Source of the DNA: Pseudomonas sp. PB101
Lineage (GTDB): Bacteria; Pseudomonadota; Gammaproteobacteria; Pseudomonadales; Pseudomonadaceae
Assembly (NCBI RefSeq): GCF_009764265.1
Contig: NZ_RWIR01000079.1
Span: forward strand, 62,001-126,000
Length of the DNA: 64,000 bases
Direction: 5' to 3'
In this document: positions 1 through 7,308 of the stretch, one piece after another
Layout: every line of letters begins with the position of its first letter
Position numbering within the stretch: the stretch's first letter is position 1
Position numbers and translations under genes: made by a program
Notes under the pieces: generated by a model
The model's database searches: none
What the model was told of the DNA's origin: nothing
Seen by the model: the letters and a program-made list of their open reading frames with translations, nothing else

Positions 1-2
1 TC

Positions 3-986
3 ACCCAGGCCGACCTCGACAAATACAAGACCCGCGAACTGGCGCCCATCGAGTGTGACTACCGTGGCTACCACGTGGTCTCGGCACCGCCTCCGAGCTC
101 CGGCGGCGTGGTGATCTGCGAGATCATGAACATCCTCGAAGGCTATCCGATGAAGGATCTGGGCTATCACTCGGCCCAGGGCATGCATTATCAGATCGAG
201 GCGATGCGCCACGCCTACGTGGACCGCAACAGCTATCTGGGCGACCCGGATTTCGTGAAGAACCCGATTGCCCACCTGCTGGATAAAAACTACGCGACCA
301 AGCTGCGCGACGCGATCAATCCGCAAAAAGCCGCGGTATCCAGTGAACTCAAGCCAGGCGTGGCGCCCCATGAAGGCAACAACACCACGCATTACTCCAT
401 CGTCGACAAATGGGGCAACGCGGTGTCGGTCACCTACACCCTCAACGACTGGTTCGGCGCCGGCGTGATGGCGAGCAAGACCGGGGTCATCCTCAACGAT
501 GAAATGGACGACTTCACCTCGAAAATCGGCGTGCCGAACATGTACGGCCTGGTGCAGGGCGAGGCCAATGCCATCGCCCCCGGCAAGGCGCCGCTGTCGT
601 CCATGAGCCCGACCATCGTCACCAAGGACGGCAAAGTGGTGATGGTGGTCGGTACTCCGGGTGGCAGCCGCATCATCACCGCAACCTTGCTGACCATGCT
701 CAACGTGATCGACTACGGCATGAACATCCAGGAAGCGGTGGATGCGCCACGGTTCCATCAGCAATGGCTGCCGGAGGAAACCAACCTGGAGGCCTTCACC
801 ACCAGCCCGGACACGGTGAAAATCCTCGAAAGCTGGGGCCACAAGTTCGCCGGTCCCCAGGACGCCAACCACCTGGCGGCGATCCTGGTCGGCGCGCCAT
901 CCCTGGGTGGCAAACCGGTCGGCAAAAACCGCTTCTACGGGGCGAACGATCCACGGCGCAATACCGGGTTGTCGCTGGGTTATTGA
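3..986 (+). CDS. ggt: gamma-glutamyltransferase, C-terminal part (cut by window edge)
   Basis: Gamma-glutamyltransferases cleave gamma-glutamyl bonds of glutathione and related amides, usually in the periplasm after self-cleavage into two subunits. The frame is open to the window edge, so only about 327 residues of a roughly 570-residue protein are present: the end of the large subunit plus the whole small subunit. The self-processing motif TTHYS is present, with the catalytic Thr codon at 384-386, followed by the PLSSMSPT segment (about 589-612) and a GTPGGSR motif. The downstream gene starts 69 bases later on the same strand and may be co-transcribed. Family assignment is secure; the physiological substrate is not shown. 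Confidence 0.95.
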   Translation, partial: TQADLDKYKTRELAPIECDYRGYHVVSAPPPSSGGVVICEIMNILEGYPMKDLGYHSAQGMHYQIEAMRHAYVDRNSYLGDPDFVKNPIAHLLDKNYATKLRDAINPQKAAVSSELKPGVAPHEGNNTTHYSIVDKWGNAVSVTYTLNDWFGAGVMASKTGVILNDEMDDFTSKIGVPNMYGLVQGEANAIAPGKAPLSSMSPTIVTKDGKVVMVVGTPGGSRIITATLLTMLNVIDYGMNIQEAVDAPRFHQQWLPEETNLEAFTTSPDTVKILESWGHKFAGPQDANHLAAILVGAPSLGGKPVGKNRFYGANDPRRNTGLSLGY

Positions 987-1055
987 GGCTTGTGTCCGGA
1001 GGGGGACGGGCTTATGTTCGTCCCCTGATCCATCGACAAATCAAGGAAGGAAATC

Positions 1056-1589
1056 ATGACCACAGCATTGTTAATCATCGACGTCCAGCAGGCTTTGTGC
1101 TCCGGTGAGTACGAATGCTTCGAGATTGGACGGGTCATCAACACCATCAATGATCTTTCTGCCCGGGCGCGCAAGGCGGGAGTGCCCGTGGTGCTGATCC
1201 AGCATGAAGAAGCGGGCAGTCCGCTGGCGCATGGCGCTGCCGGCTGGCAACTGGCCGAAGGGCTGGAAACTTCACCCAAGGATCATCGCGTGGGCAAGAC
1301 CACCGGGGATTCGTTCTACCAGACCAACCTGCAAAAACTGTTGCCGAAAGAGGACTTCGAACGCCTGGTGATCTGCGGCCTGCAGACCGACTATTGCGTC
1401 AACGCCACCGTGCGCCAGGCCCTGACACTGGGCTACGACGTGGTGCTGGCGGGCGACGCGCATTCCACCGTCGACAACGGCAACCTGACCGCCGAAGACA
1501 TCATCGCCGAGCACAACAAGGACCTGGCGCACCTGACCGGTTCCGTGGCACGGATCGATGTAATACCGGCCAAGGACATCCATTTCTGA
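1056..1589 (+). CDS. isochorismatase-family cysteine hydrolase
   Basis: A 177-residue protein of the isochorismatase-like fold. The expected triad is visible: Asp9 in LLIIDVQ, a Lys in the RVGKTTGDSF segment near residue 80, and a Cys in the GLQTDYCVNATVR motif near residue 117. Members hydrolyse amides or vinyl ethers (nicotinamidase, N-carbamoylsarcosine amidase, isochorismatase, RutB). A short AAGGAAG ribosome-binding site precedes the ATG. It lies between ggt and a RutR-like regulator transcribed convergently, so an amidase role in nitrogen recovery is reasonable. The substrate cannot be read from the sequence. Confidence 0.88.
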   Translation: MTTALLIIDVQQALCSGEYECFEIGRVINTINDLSARARKAGVPVVLIQHEEAGSPLAHGAAGWQLAEGLETSPKDHRVGKTTGDSFYQTNLQKLLPKEDFERLVICGLQTDYCVNATVRQALTLGYDVVLAGDAHSTVDNGNLTAEDIIAEHNKDLAHLTGSVARIDVIPAKDIHF

Positions 1590-1605
1590 ACCCACCCCAT
1601 CCCCC

Positions 1606-1673
1606 CTGTGGGAGCACATTCAACATTGATATCGGCTGACCTACCGCCATCGCGGGCAAGCCCGCTCCCACAG
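1606..1673. repeat. internally deleted REPIN copy
   Basis: This is a shortened copy of the REP doublet at 1715-1820. Positions 1614-1673 are identical over 60 bases to 1761-1820, but the left arm joins this block directly after GTGGGAGC. The inner part of the left palindrome is missing, consistent with a deletion between short AGC repeats. Confidence 0.8.
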
Positions 1674-1714
1674 TAATCCCGGTCGCTTGCAGATTTTGTG
1701 TACACCCACCAATC

Positions 1715-1820
1715 CTGTGGGAGCGAGCTTGCTCCGGGCGGCGTTCCGACGATGAGGTCAGCACATTCAACATTGATATCGGCTGACCTACCGCCATCGC
1801 GGGCAAGCCCGCTCCCACAG
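1715..1820. repeat. REPIN (two inverted REP palindromes)
   Basis: A left arm beginning CCTGTGGGAGCGAGCTTGCT and a right arm ending GGGCAAGCCCGCTCCCACAG flank a loop of about 60 bases. This is the standard Pseudomonas REP doublet. It lies between two convergent genes (isochorismatase-like hydrolase and TetR regulator). Confidence 0.85.
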
Positions 1821-1859
1821 GGGTTGGTGGGTGTATGCAAAATCCGCGAACGACCGAAA

Positions 1860-2531
1860 TCACTGTGGGAGCGGGCTTGCCCGCGATGGCGTCCTTACAG
1901 CCAGCATCAATTTCGGACCCGCCACCGCAGGCGGCACCACGCCGCCCAGCACCAGCCGGGTAATGGTGGCCGCCGCATTGGCGTAATCCTCATCCTGTGG
2001 CGTCTCGCATCCGGTGATGCGCGCCATCTGCCAACCCAGGTTGGTATAGGTCCGGGTCGCCGACCAGATGAACAGCATCAGGTGCTGCGGGTCGACGGGT
2101 GCGATCAGGCCCCGGTCGATCCAGCCGCGAAGGCATTCGACATTGCGCCGGGCCTCGGCGTACAGCAGGTCGCGGCATTCCTCGGGCAACTGTTTGCCCC
2201 CCAGCAGCAACTCGCCGCTGAACACCTTGGCAATGTGCGGATGCTCCCGGGCGATACGGATACGGGCGCTGATGTAGGCCTGCAACCCTGCTTCCGGGTC
2301 GTCGCTCGCGCGCAGCACCGCTGACGCGTCCAGCAATGGCTGGACGAAACCGAGCAGCACCTGGGCGTAGAGGTTTTCCTTGGTCTGGAAGTAGTAATAC
2401 AGATTGGCTTTTGGCACCCCGGCACGCAGTGCGATGTCGCGGGTTTGCGTGCCGTCGAAGCCTTTGGCGGCGAACTCGGCGCTGGCGGCCTCCAGAATGA
2501 GGTGCAGATTGTGCTGGCGAATACGGCTCAT
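1860..2531 (-). CDS. TetR-family regulator, RutR-like
   Basis: A 223-residue repressor-type protein starting at MSRIRQHNL; an upstream in-frame start at 2561 is less likely. The N-terminal helix-turn-helix is clear (residues about 8-55; ILEAASAEFAAKGFDGTQTRDIALRAGV and then KANLYYYFQTKENLYAQVL). The C-terminal half carries the DPQHLMLFIWSATRTYTN block seen in RutR/YcdC-type C-terminal domains, which often sense pyrimidines or related compounds. The last dozen residues are encoded by a REP element, so the original C-terminus has probably been replaced. A target could be ggt and the hydrolase or the block to the right; no operator was identified. Confidence 0.88.
   Translation of the reverse strand: MSRIRQHNLHLILEAASAEFAAKGFDGTQTRDIALRAGVPKANLYYYFQTKENLYAQVLLGFVQPLLDASAVLRASDDPEAGLQAYISARIRIAREHPHIAKVFSGELLLGGKQLPEECRDLLYAEARRNVECLRGWIDRGLIAPVDPQHLMLFIWSATRTYTNLGWQMARITGCETPQDEDYANAAATITRLVLGGVVPPAVAGPKLMLAVRTPSRASPLPQ
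1863..1889. repeat. single REP palindrome overlapping a gene 3' end
   Basis: ACTGTGGGAGCGGGCTTGCC followed by CGCGATGG is one REP arm. It lies inside the last codons of the TetR-family gene on the minus strand and encodes the end of that protein. Confidence 0.75.
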
Positions 2532-2620
2532 GGGGCGATCTGTGAAAAACAAGTATCGCAATATACAAAACTATATAGCGGTTGAGCCAGCGTTGAACGC
2601 AGCGCTCGGTGATGACTGGC

Positions 2621-3523
2621 CTACGCCGGTCCGAAAATCTCGATCAGCTCGTTCAGGAATGCACTCACCAGATCCTTCTGACGCGACGAATGCCGCACCG
2701 CCGCATGAAAGCGAACTTCATAACGCAGCAGCTCCGGGTTCAGCGGGTGCAACTGGCCCAGCTGTTCATGCCGGGTCGCGTAGTGCTGCGGCAGAAACCC
2801 CAGGTGCTGGCCGGACAGGATCAGCAGGGCCGCGCCGTCCATGCTGTCGGTGAGTACGGTCAGGCGCTCGATCGACGTGGGCGCCGGCATTTCCGGCAGC
2901 GGATGGCTCGGCCAGACCCAGTCGAACCCGCTGACATCTTCACGGGTCAGCGCGCCGACCTGGTCGAACAGCGGATGCGAAGGCGCGCAATAGGCAATCT
3001 GGGTTTCCGGGAACAGCGGGAAGTAATCGATGTTGGGCAAGCGGTGCCAGAAGTAACCGATGGCCAGGTCGATATGGCCGTTGATGATTTTTTCTTCCAG
3101 CAGCGACGACGACAGTTCGGTGAAATGGAAGTACAGCCCCTCATGCCGCGCCCGCAAACGGGCAATGGCCTGGCCGATTTTCTTGTTCGCCACCGGATCG
3201 ATTTGCCCCAGCAGGCCGATGTTGATGCTGCCCGAGACTTTGCGATTGATGTGCTGCACCTCGACCCGAAAACCCTCGGCCGCGGCCAGCAAGCGCCGAG
3301 CCGCGTCGATGAACTGCGTGCCTTTGGGCGTTACCGAAAACCCGCCGCGCCCGCGTTCGCACAGACGGAAACCGACCCGGGCTTCGAGCGTTGCCAATTG
3401 CGCGCTGATCGTGGGTTGCGTGGTGTTGAGGGCGGTTTGCGCCGCCGAGATGCCGCCCGCTTCGACGACAGTCAGAAATACCCGGATCAGACGCAGATCC
3501 AGCTCCGTTACAGTTCCCAGCAT
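2621..3523 (-). CDS. LysR-family transcriptional regulator (permease/nitrilase module)
   Basis: A 300-residue LysR-type regulator. The N-terminal winged helix-turn-helix is at residues about 7-66 (LDLRLIRVFLTVVEAGGISAA, then LNTTQPTISAQLATLEARVG). The remainder is an effector-binding domain. It is transcribed away from an NCS1 permease and nitrilase gene pair across a 199-base intergenic region containing a perfect 8+8 inverted repeat, so it most likely controls that pair and itself. It is clearly the same subfamily as the LysR at 19613-20527: both have a GGxSAAQxALN block and an LGFLP motif near the C-terminus, and both stand beside genes for a similar permease. Confidence 0.92.
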   Translation of the reverse strand: MLGTVTELDLRLIRVFLTVVEAGGISAAQTALNTTQPTISAQLATLEARVGFRLCERGRGGFSVTPKGTQFIDAARRLLAAAEGFRVEVQHINRKVSGSINIGLLGQIDPVANKKIGQAIARLRARHEGLYFHFTELSSSLLEEKIINGHIDLAIGYFWHRLPNIDYFPLFPETQIAYCAPSHPLFDQVGALTREDVSGFDWVWPSHPLPEMPAPTSIERLTVLTDSMDGAALLILSGQHLGFLPQHYATRHEQLGQLHPLNPELLRYEVRFHAAVRHSSRQKDLVSAFLNELIEIFGPA

Positions 3524-3544
3524 GGGGACTCCCGATTCTCGCTT

Positions 3545-3564
3545 ACATAGATGCCGATCTATGT
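3545..3564. promoter_or_regulatory. inverted repeat, candidate LysR operator
   Basis: ACATAGAT-GCCG-ATCTATGT is a perfect 8-base inverted repeat with a 4-base spacer, 22 bases upstream of the LysR start and about 160 upstream of the permease start. The ATGCCGAT core recurs, as AATGCCGATATGA, in the intergenic region beside the paralogous LysR at 20.55 kb. Confidence 0.6.
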
Positions 3565-3722
3565 GAACAGTGTGCCTGCGATATTTTATTGCCCGGACTC
3601 ACGCCCTACATTGCCGTGAAACCAGCGTCATCGTCAGCTTTTTATGGAGTTTCACCCGATCCGGACGTCGTAGCGAGCGCTGTACCCACAAAAACAACAA
3701 ACAACAGCATAGGAACAATCGT

Positions 3723-5222
3723 ATGTCAGGTTCCCCAGTGTCTGCGCACGCCACCGAGGCGAGCGGCGGGTTGGCCATCGAAGGCCACTCCATCGATTAC
3801 ATTCCGGAAAACGAACGCCACGCCAAACTCAGCAGCCAGGGCCCGTTCTGGTTCCTCGGCAATTTCCACTTCTTCACCATCTCCATCGGCTTTGTCGGCC
3901 CGAGCCTGGGCTTGTCGGCGCTGTGGACCATGCTGGCCGGCGCGCTGGGTATCATGTTCGGCACCATCTTCATGGCGTTCCACGGCTCCCAGGGCCCGGA
4001 AATGGGCCTGCCGCAGATGATCCAGTCCCGCGCCCAGTTCGGCTATCGCGGGGTGATCCTCGCATTGATGGCGACGATGTTTGTGTTCGTCGGTTTCAAC
4101 GTGGTCAACATCTCGCTGATCATGAACGGCCTTGAGCATGTGTTCGGCATCGACCCGACCATCGTCGCCGTGTCCGTGGTGCTGGTTGGCGCGCTGTTGT
4201 CGATCTACGGCCACGACCTGATGCACAAGGCCTTCAAATGGGCCCTGCTGGCGACCTTGCCGCTGTACGCCCTGGTGACCATCGCCCTGATGTTCGGCGC
4301 AGGTTCCGAAGGCGTCACCCCGGCGACCGACCTTGGCTTCAACTGGGTGGCCTTCGCCACGCTGTTCGCCATCGGCGCGAGCTACAACATTTCCTATGCG
4401 CCCTACGTGTCCGACTATTCCCGTTACCTGCCGAAAAACACCAGTCGGGCGAAACTGATCGCGGCGGTGTTTATCGGCGCTTCGTTGTCCGGCAGCTGGA
4501 TGATCGGCCTCGGCGCCTGGCTGGCCCAGGAGCTGAAGGCGGCGGATGCGCTGGTGGCGTTGAACCAGGTCGGCTCCTCGATGGTGCCGGGGCTGGGCAA
4601 TCTGCTGGTGATCGTCTCGGTGGCGGGTTTCCTGCCGATCATCGCGCTCAATACCTACAGCGCCATGCTGACTTTGCTGACCGGTGTCGACTCGATCAAA
4701 AAAATCACCCCGACGCCCCGCGCCCGGGTGCTGTCGATCAGTGTGATCAGCGCCATCTTGTTGACCTGCGTGCTGTCGATCAAAGGTGACGGCATCGCGC
4801 TGTTGAACACCTTCCTGGTGTTATTGCTGTACTTCCTCGTGCCGTGGACCGCCGTCAACCTGGTGGACTACTTCTTCGTGCGCAAGGGCCGTTATGCGAT
4901 CCCGCATTTCTTCACGCCGAAGGGCATCTACGGCGCCTGGCAATTTCGCGGCATCGTTTCGTACCTGATCGGCTTCGCCGCGATGGTGCCGTTCTTCTAC
5001 ATCTACGATGCCGCCGCCGGCAAAGAGGTGTTCGTCGGGCCGCTGGCGCGAGTGCTCGAAGGCGTAGACATCGCCTGGCTGGTGGGCCTGGTGGTGGAGG
5101 GGCTGACCTATTACCTGCTCAGTCGCTCGCTCGATCTGGCCGCCGAACGCCGGGTGATCGATGCGCTGAGCGAAAGCGACATCGTCGCCATGACCCATTC
5201 ATCTGCGGAGGCAGGACGTTGA
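3723..5222 (+). CDS. NCS1-family permease (nucleobase/allantoin-type), first of three
   Basis: A 499-residue integral membrane protein with about twelve hydrophobic segments, of the nucleobase:cation symporter-1 (NCS1) family. Family features include the N-terminal SIDYIPENER segment, FWFLGNF, GLPQMIQSRAQFGYRG and SYNISYAPYVSDYSRYLP. The start is the ATG preceded by AGGAACAATCGT; the longer in-frame extension has no site and would cross the promoter. It overlaps the next gene, a nitrilase-fold hydrolase, as TTGA, so uptake is tied to hydrolysis. NCS1 proteins take up pyrimidines, purines, hydantoins, allantoin or thiamine; the substrate here is unknown. It is strongly similar to the permease at 23557-25131. 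Confidence 0.93.
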   Translation: MSGSPVSAHATEASGGLAIEGHSIDYIPENERHAKLSSQGPFWFLGNFHFFTISIGFVGPSLGLSALWTMLAGALGIMFGTIFMAFHGSQGPEMGLPQMIQSRAQFGYRGVILALMATMFVFVGFNVVNISLIMNGLEHVFGIDPTIVAVSVVLVGALLSIYGHDLMHKAFKWALLATLPLYALVTIALMFGAGSEGVTPATDLGFNWVAFATLFAIGASYNISYAPYVSDYSRYLPKNTSRAKLIAAVFIGASLSGSWMIGLGAWLAQELKAADALVALNQVGSSMVPGLGNLLVIVSVAGFLPIIALNTYSAMLTLLTGVDSIKKITPTPRARVLSISVISAILLTCVLSIKGDGIALLNTFLVLLLYFLVPWTAVNLVDYFFVRKGRYAIPHFFTPKGIYGAWQFRGIVSYLIGFAAMVPFFYIYDAAAGKEVFVGPLARVLEGVDIAWLVGLVVEGLTYYLLSRSLDLAAERRVIDALSESDIVAMTHSSAEAGR

Positions 5223-6046
5223 GCAGCGTTAAAAATACCGTGGTCGCCTGTTGCCAACTGGCACCGAAAATCGGCGACCTGGCCTACAACCGCACGCTCA
5301 CCGAACGCGCGATTCGCCAGGTGGCCTTGCAGGGCGCGCAAGTCGTGGTGTTGCCCGAACTGGTGCAGAGCGGCTATCTGTTTGCCGACCGCTCTGAAGC
5401 GCTGAGCCTGGCGGAAACCGCTGACGGCCCGACCTTGCAACTGTGGCAGGCCCTGGCCCGTGAGTTGAACCTGGTGATCGTCGGCGGTTTCTGCGAGCGC
5501 CTGCCCGGTGACGAGCTGGCCAACAGCGCGGCGATGATCGACGCCAATGGCCTGCGCGCGGTGTACCGCAAGGCGCATCTGTGGGATGCCGAGAAGGACA
5601 TCTTCACGCCCGGCGATGCGCCGCCGCCCGTGGTCGAAACGCTGTATGGACGGCTCGGCATGCTGATTTGCTACGACCTGGAGTTCCCCGAGTGGGTGCG
5701 TCTTCCGGCGCTGGCCGGGGCCGATCTGCTGTGCGCGCCGGTCAACTGGCCCGATGGCCCGCGGCCGCAAACCGAGCGCCCGGCCGAAGTGCTGCGGGTG
5801 CAGGCCAATGCCTCGGTCAACCGCATGTTCATCGCCGCCTGTGACCGCTATGGCCATGAGCGCGGTGTCGGCTGGGTGCAGGGTTCGGTCATCGTCGATG
5901 CCGACGGCTACCCGCTGGCCGGGCCGGCGGAGCAGGGCGGCGAGCAGATGTTGCTGGCCACGCTGAACCTCGCCGAGGCGCGCAACAAACGCATCAGCGC
6001 GCGCAATGACCTGCACCGTGACCGCAGGCCGCAGTTATACGGTTGA
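5219..6046 (+). CDS. nitrilase-superfamily carbon-nitrogen hydrolase
   Basis: A 275-residue amidase-type enzyme with the Glu-Lys-Cys triad of the superfamily: Glu47 in VVLPELVQSGY, Lys118 in VYRKAHLWD and Cys151 in MLICYDLEFPE. The supported start is TTG at 5219, which overlaps the permease stop as TTGA and has a GGAGG site (about 5206-5210) at the right distance. No ATG fits the conserved N-terminus (VVACCQLAPKIGD). The enzyme probably hydrolyses an amide or carbamoyl compound imported by the permease. It is cytoplasmic, with no signal peptide. Confidence 0.92.
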   Translation: MSSVKNTVVACCQLAPKIGDLAYNRTLTERAIRQVALQGAQVVVLPELVQSGYLFADRSEALSLAETADGPTLQLWQALARELNLVIVGGFCERLPGDELANSAAMIDANGLRAVYRKAHLWDAEKDIFTPGDAPPPVVETLYGRLGMLICYDLEFPEWVRLPALAGADLLCAPVNWPDGPRPQTERPAEVLRVQANASVNRMFIAACDRYGHERGVGWVQGSVIVDADGYPLAGPAEQGGEQMLLATLNLAEARNKRISARNDLHRDRRPQLYG

Positions 6047-6144
6047 GTGGCTGTTTGTAACTGCTGATGTCACGGCGAACTGGACGCCCTTCCCGGCGCT
6101 ATGGCATCGTCCCGGCAACAGACCATGCAGTGAACGGGATCGCC

Positions 6145-7170
6145 ATGATGGAGGAGGGAAGCAAACTCGACGACAACAGCTCGCTGGCCACGCTGAAGGC
6201 GTTCAATCATTGCGTATTGCACCTGGGGCGGCTGGCGCGCGAGAGCGGGGCGTCGCGGTTCATCGTCGATGGTCTGCAGGCATTCGGTCAATTGGTGCCC
6301 TTCGCCTCTGCCTGGTGGGGCGAAATGTCTGCACCAGGTCCTGAGGTGCCCATGCAAAGCTGGATGCATGGCAGCATCAATCTTCCTGAGTCCTTTGCCG
6401 CCGACTGGCATCCAGTGGCGGCCAACGATCAGTTCTCCTACGCCACGCTCAATCATCCCGGTGAAGTGGTGCGCGACAAGGGTTTCACCGACCCTTGCGA
6501 GGCAGTCAACGATTTCGCCCGGCGCTACGATCTCTATCACTTGATGAGCATCACCTACGAATTGCCCGAAAGCGGCCTGATGTTTTTCGTCTGCCTCTAC
6601 CGGGGTGAGGCTGAGCAGGCGTTCGAGGAGAACGAAGCCGAGCTGTTCCTGGCGTTCTGCGATCACCTGTTCCAGCTGTGGCGGTTCCAGGTGCAGGACA
6701 TGATTCGCTTCGACAGCGAAAACGCCGCGAGTGATTTTGGCGTCGCGCGCATGGACGGCAGTCTGCTCTATGTGGGGGCCAGGCTGTGCGTCGCCATCCA
6801 GCGCGAACTGCCCGGCTGGGGCGGTTCCACGCTGCCACCGGAGGTGATCGCGCAATTGTCCAGGGCTCCCTGCGTGATCCGTCTGGGCCGCTGCGCCCTG
6901 ACCCTGAGCCCCAACGCCGAACACGTCATCCTGTCCCTCGAAGCACCCTCGGGCGGCGACGGCCTGGCCCCTCGGGAGCGCACGGCGGCGATGCTGTTCG
7001 CCGCCGGTCACTCCTACAAGGAAATCGCCCGGATGCTCGCCTTGAGCCCGTCTACCGTGCGCACCTACCTGCGCAATTGCTACTTGCAGCTCGGGGTGAA
7101 AAGCAAGGTGGAACTGGGCTCTGTCCTGCGTTCGCCGGGCGCGCTGACGGAGCCCGTGCGCCGGGATTAA
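6145..7170 (+). CDS. LuxR-family helix-turn-helix regulator
   Basis: About 341 residues with a C-terminal LuxR/GerE-type DNA-binding domain: LAPRERTAAMLFAAGHSYKEIARML and then SPSTVRTYLRNCYLQLGVKSKVEL. The first 270 residues show no receiver or acyl-homoserine-lactone domain that I can recognise and may be a sensory domain of its own class. The start is uncertain: the ATG pair at 6145 and 6148 was chosen, GTG at 6130 is an alternative, and no strong ribosome-binding site is visible. It precedes the exported amidohydrolase/porin/permease operon on the same strand and is its likely regulator. Confidence 0.85.
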   Translation: MMEEGSKLDDNSSLATLKAFNHCVLHLGRLARESGASRFIVDGLQAFGQLVPFASAWWGEMSAPGPEVPMQSWMHGSINLPESFAADWHPVAANDQFSYATLNHPGEVVRDKGFTDPCEAVNDFARRYDLYHLMSITYELPESGLMFFVCLYRGEAEQAFEENEAELFLAFCDHLFQLWRFQVQDMIRFDSENAASDFGVARMDGSLLYVGARLCVAIQRELPGWGGSTLPPEVIAQLSRAPCVIRLGRCALTLSPNAEHVILSLEAPSGGDGLAPRERTAAMLFAAGHSYKEIARMLALSPSTVRTYLRNCYLQLGVKSKVELGSVLRSPGALTEPVRRD

Positions 7171-7234
7171 TCCCAGTCGTTTCAATTATTTGCCTTACCC
7201 CTCCTCATTTGCAGAGGTCCATTCGAACGCTGCG

Positions 7235-7244
7235 CCCTATAGGG
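7235..7244. promoter_or_regulatory. CCCTATAGGG palindrome upstream of the amidohydrolase operon
   Basis: A perfect 10-base palindrome 65 bases before the first amidohydrolase gene and downstream of the LuxR-family gene. The position suits an activator site for that regulator. The assignment rests on position and symmetry only. Confidence 0.35.
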
Positions 7245-7308
7245 TAGGCCCTGTCTATCAGGGGCTGGCGCAGTCGCTTCGGGCCGCTTCAAAACAATAA
7301 GAACAGGG

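Noticed and set aside
4844..5218. Long upstream extension of the nitrilase frame inside the permease gene
   Set aside because: It lies entirely over the permease coding sequence in another frame, has low-complexity Arg-rich translation and no ribosome-binding site; the TTG at 5219 fits family length and spacing.
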